Assembly (NCBI RefSeq): GCF_000020125.1
Contig: NC_010681.1
Span: 2,418,001 to 2,482,000 of the forward strand
Direction of reading: 5' to 3'
From: Paraburkholderia phytofirmans PsJN
GTDB taxonomy: Bacteria > Pseudomonadota > Gammaproteobacteria > Burkholderiales > Burkholderiaceae
Length of the DNA: 64,000 nt
Positions 62,418 to 64,000 of the stretch are shown here, piece by piece. Below the pieces are notes generated by a model. It was given only the letters and a program-made list of their open reading frames with translations. It did no database searches and had not been told where the DNA came from. Both the position numbers and the translations under genes were made by a program. How positions within the stretch are numbered: position 1 is the stretch's first letter; every line of letters starts with the position of its first letter.

Positions 62418-63817
62418 TGGGCGCCTCCATTCGCCGGCGTCTCGTGCTGCTGGTGCTGACCAGCATCGCGCTGGTCTGGGGCGTTGCGCTGGTGTCGAGT
62501 TATCGTCAGGCCACCCGCGAAGTCGCCGAATGGGAAGAGGCGCGCCTCGCGGAACTCGCGCAGATTCTCGCCCTGCTCGATCAGCCCAACCTGAGCACGC
62601 TCGCCAACGCGCGCATCGACGTGCGCGAGGAAGAAAAAGGCGGCGAGCCGGGCGCCAACGACCGCGACGACGACGACGCGCTGCCGCGCGACGCGCTATT
62701 CCAGGTGCGCGGCCCGAACGGCGCGGTGCTGGCGGGCAGTCCGCAACTGCACGAACTCAAGGCCTGGGATCTGCCGGTGCCGGCGGTGAGCGGCACGCAG
62801 GACATCACGCTCGGCGGCCAGATGTATCACTCGTTCACCTTGCGCGATACCGCGCTCGGCCACACGGTGCGCGTCTTCGAACCGGCCAATACGCGCAGCG
62901 ATCTGGTGAGCGGCGTCGCGAGCCGCATCGCCCGTCCTACCCTGGTCGCGCTGCCGGTGCTGGCGGTGCTGGTGTGGTTCAGCATTGGCTGGAGTCTGGC
63001 GCCGCTCAGGCTGCTCTCGCGCGCCATCCGTGCGCGCGATGTGAACCGGCTGGAACCGGTCGACATCGGCCGCGCGCCGACCGAGGTGCGCCCGCTCGTC
63101 GATGCGATCAATCTGCTGCTGTCGCGTCTGCTGCATTCGCTGGAGCGCGAACGCGCGTTTACCGCCGATGCCGCCCATGAACTGAAAACGCCGCTGGCCG
63201 CGATCAAGGTGCAGGCGCAAGTCGCGCTGGCGGAAACGGAAACGGCGCGCCAGCGGCTGGCGATGGAGCGCGTGGTGCAAGGCGTCGACCGCAGCGCGCG
63301 GCTCGCGGAGCAATTGCTGCTGCTCGCGCGTCTGGACGTGCATGAAAAAATTTCAACCGCGCCGCTCAAGCCGGCAACGGTGGCCAAAGACGCGCTGCTC
63401 GCCAACGAGCGCAATGCGCAGCAGAAAGACATTCACGTGACGCTGCTCGGCGACCTGCGCGCCGAGATCGACGCGGAGCCGGTGCTGATCGGCATCCTGC
63501 TCGACAATCTGCTCGATAACGCGATCAAGTACGGACACGCCGGCGGCAGCATCGAAGTGGCGGTGCAGCACGCACAGGACCGCGTGCAGGTGACCGTGCG
63601 CGACGACGGCCCCGGTGTCGAGGCGGGCGACCTCGACCGTCTGACGAATCGTTTTTTTCGTGCGACCGGCAATCAGGCCACCGGCAGCGGGCTGGGTCTG
63701 TCGATCGTCGCGCGGATCGCGGAGCATTTCGGCGCGAGCCTGCATCTGGGTAAAGGCATCGGCGAGCGCGGGCTCGCGGTCGAAGTGTCGTTCCCGGCTT
63801 ACGCGCAGGCGAGTTGA
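62414..63817 (+). CDS. Two-component sensor histidine kinase (QseC/PmrB-like)
   Basis: A 467-residue membrane kinase. TM1 (LVLLVLTSIALVWGVALVSS) and TM2 (LVALPVLAVLVWFSIGWSLA, near 180) enclose a periplasmic domain of ~145 residues that has an acidic stretch (REEEKGGEPGANDRDDDDAL), a possible metal-ion or cationic-peptide contact. HAMP is followed by His in FTADAAHELKTPLAAIKVQA, N box LLDNLLDNAIKYG, and ATP motifs VRDDGPGVE and GSGLGLSIV. Its start is in an ATGATG overlapping the regulator stop. No target operon is adjacent in the window. Confidence 0.92.
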   Translation: MMGASIRRRLVLLVLTSIALVWGVALVSSYRQATREVAEWEEARLAELAQILALLDQPNLSTLANARIDVREEEKGGEPGANDRDDDDALPRDALFQVRGPNGAVLAGSPQLHELKAWDLPVPAVSGTQDITLGGQMYHSFTLRDTALGHTVRVFEPANTRSDLVSGVASRIARPTLVALPVLAVLVWFSIGWSLAPLRLLSRAIRARDVNRLEPVDIGRAPTEVRPLVDAINLLLSRLLHSLERERAFTADAAHELKTPLAAIKVQAQVALAETETARQRLAMERVVQGVDRSARLAEQLLLLARLDVHEKISTAPLKPATVAKDALLANERNAQQKDIHVTLLGDLRAEIDAEPVLIGILLDNLLDNAIKYGHAGGSIEVAVQHAQDRVQVTVRDDGPGVEAGDLDRLTNRFFRATGNQATGSGLGLSIVARIAEHFGASLHLGKGIGERGLAVEVSFPAYAQAS

Positions 63818-64000
63818 GGAGAATCCGCAAGCGGCCTCGCGACGGTGCGTCTCGATCGTGAGGGTGCGCTTTCTCGTATTAATGCGGCGCCCATGTGCCG
63901 CGAACCGTGGCGCCTTGGCGCCCATGCGCCGCGCGCCGTTCGTTCTCTAAGGCGCGCGCTCGAACGCGCGCTCCGGCGCGCGGTTCGACGACTCCGCGAA
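63818..64000. other. Non-coding end of window with a short direct repeat
   Basis: 183 bp after the kinase gene. A 17-bp direct repeat GGCGCCCATG(T/C)GCCGCG occurs at 63886-63902 and 63917-63933. A minus-strand frame ending at 63947 could be the C terminus of a gene beyond the edge, but too little of it is visible to call. Confidence 0.45.

Noticed and set aside
63947..64000. Possible C-terminal end of a minus-strand gene at the right edge
   Set aside because: Only ~17 codons are visible, with no family features, so a gene cannot be supported.
1..64000. tRNA, rRNA, insertion sequences or phage genes
   Set aside because: I looked for them while reading both strands and saw no transposase, integrase, rRNA or convincing tRNA; a short RNA could still have been missed without a scan.

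Overview
The window is high-GC DNA packed with genes, most of them LysR-regulated catabolic units. The gene content, the codon usage and the OmpC-type porin point to a Paraburkholderia/Burkholderia (Betaproteobacteria). The combination of an auxin-degradation (iac) cluster that includes a tautomerase, an MFS gene and a two-component system with a furan-degradation (hmf) cluster resembles what I recall of plant-associated Paraburkholderia phytofirmans and relatives. That species hint is inference, because no database was searched.

Layout. 1-256: 5' part of a GAF-domain gene. 493-1389: orphan LysR. 1426-4546: 2-aminoethylphosphonate use (phnX, phnW, divergent LysR). 4655-5401: SDR. 5710-7917: cyanate detoxification (cynR, cynT, cynS), then a TSUP permease with a candidate 28-residue membrane peptide and a divergent LysR (to 9900). 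10064-15585: lone flavin/[2Fe-2S] reductase, catC-catA-catB, catR and another LysR. 15692-30722: indole-3-acetate (IAA) degradation: iacC-iacD-tautomerase-MFS, a PAS histidine kinase, iacA-B-I-H-E, a FixJ-like response regulator, iacG, a LysR, a second MFS and a second amidase. 30854-32056: porin. 32135-32305: hypB relic. 32352-34203: copper-associated CopC/beta-barrel/DUF2946 trio. 34334-36488: TAXI-type binding protein and a ProQ/FinO protein. 36665-51021: complete hmf cluster (hmfF-G-A-B-C-D-E-H plus MFS, all on the minus strand) between two paralogous LysR genes. 51047-58924: two-component system divergent from a TolC/MFP/RND efflux operon. 58997-59080: heptanucleotide array. 59094-61215: hopanoid-modifying hpnK and hpnI. 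61228-63817: small membrane protein and a second OmpR/HK pair.

How the parts fit. IacA with flavin reductase IacG starts IAA oxidation, IacE and the small Iac proteins follow, and the Rieske oxygenase IacCD is expected to lead to catechol. The separate reductase at 10064 probably supplies its electrons. Catechol then passes through CatA, CatB and CatC into the 3-oxoadipate route, so 10-30 kb reads as one auxin-to-central-metabolism block. In the hmf block HmfH oxidises HMF/furfural, HmfF with the UbiX-like HmfG decarboxylates 2,5-furandicarboxylate to 2-furoate, HmfD makes furoyl-CoA, HmfABC hydroxylates it, and HmfE acts on the opened product towards 2-oxoglutarate.

Main points for a second look: a tautomerase made of two fused 4-OT-like domains, a heptamer shared by three iac promoter regions, in-frame 12-bp repeats beside the kinase N box, a Mo-hydroxylase subunit fused to a CoxG-like domain, helically phased TTA motifs upstream of the RND operon, and the (CGGTTCT)6(CGGTTCA)6 array.
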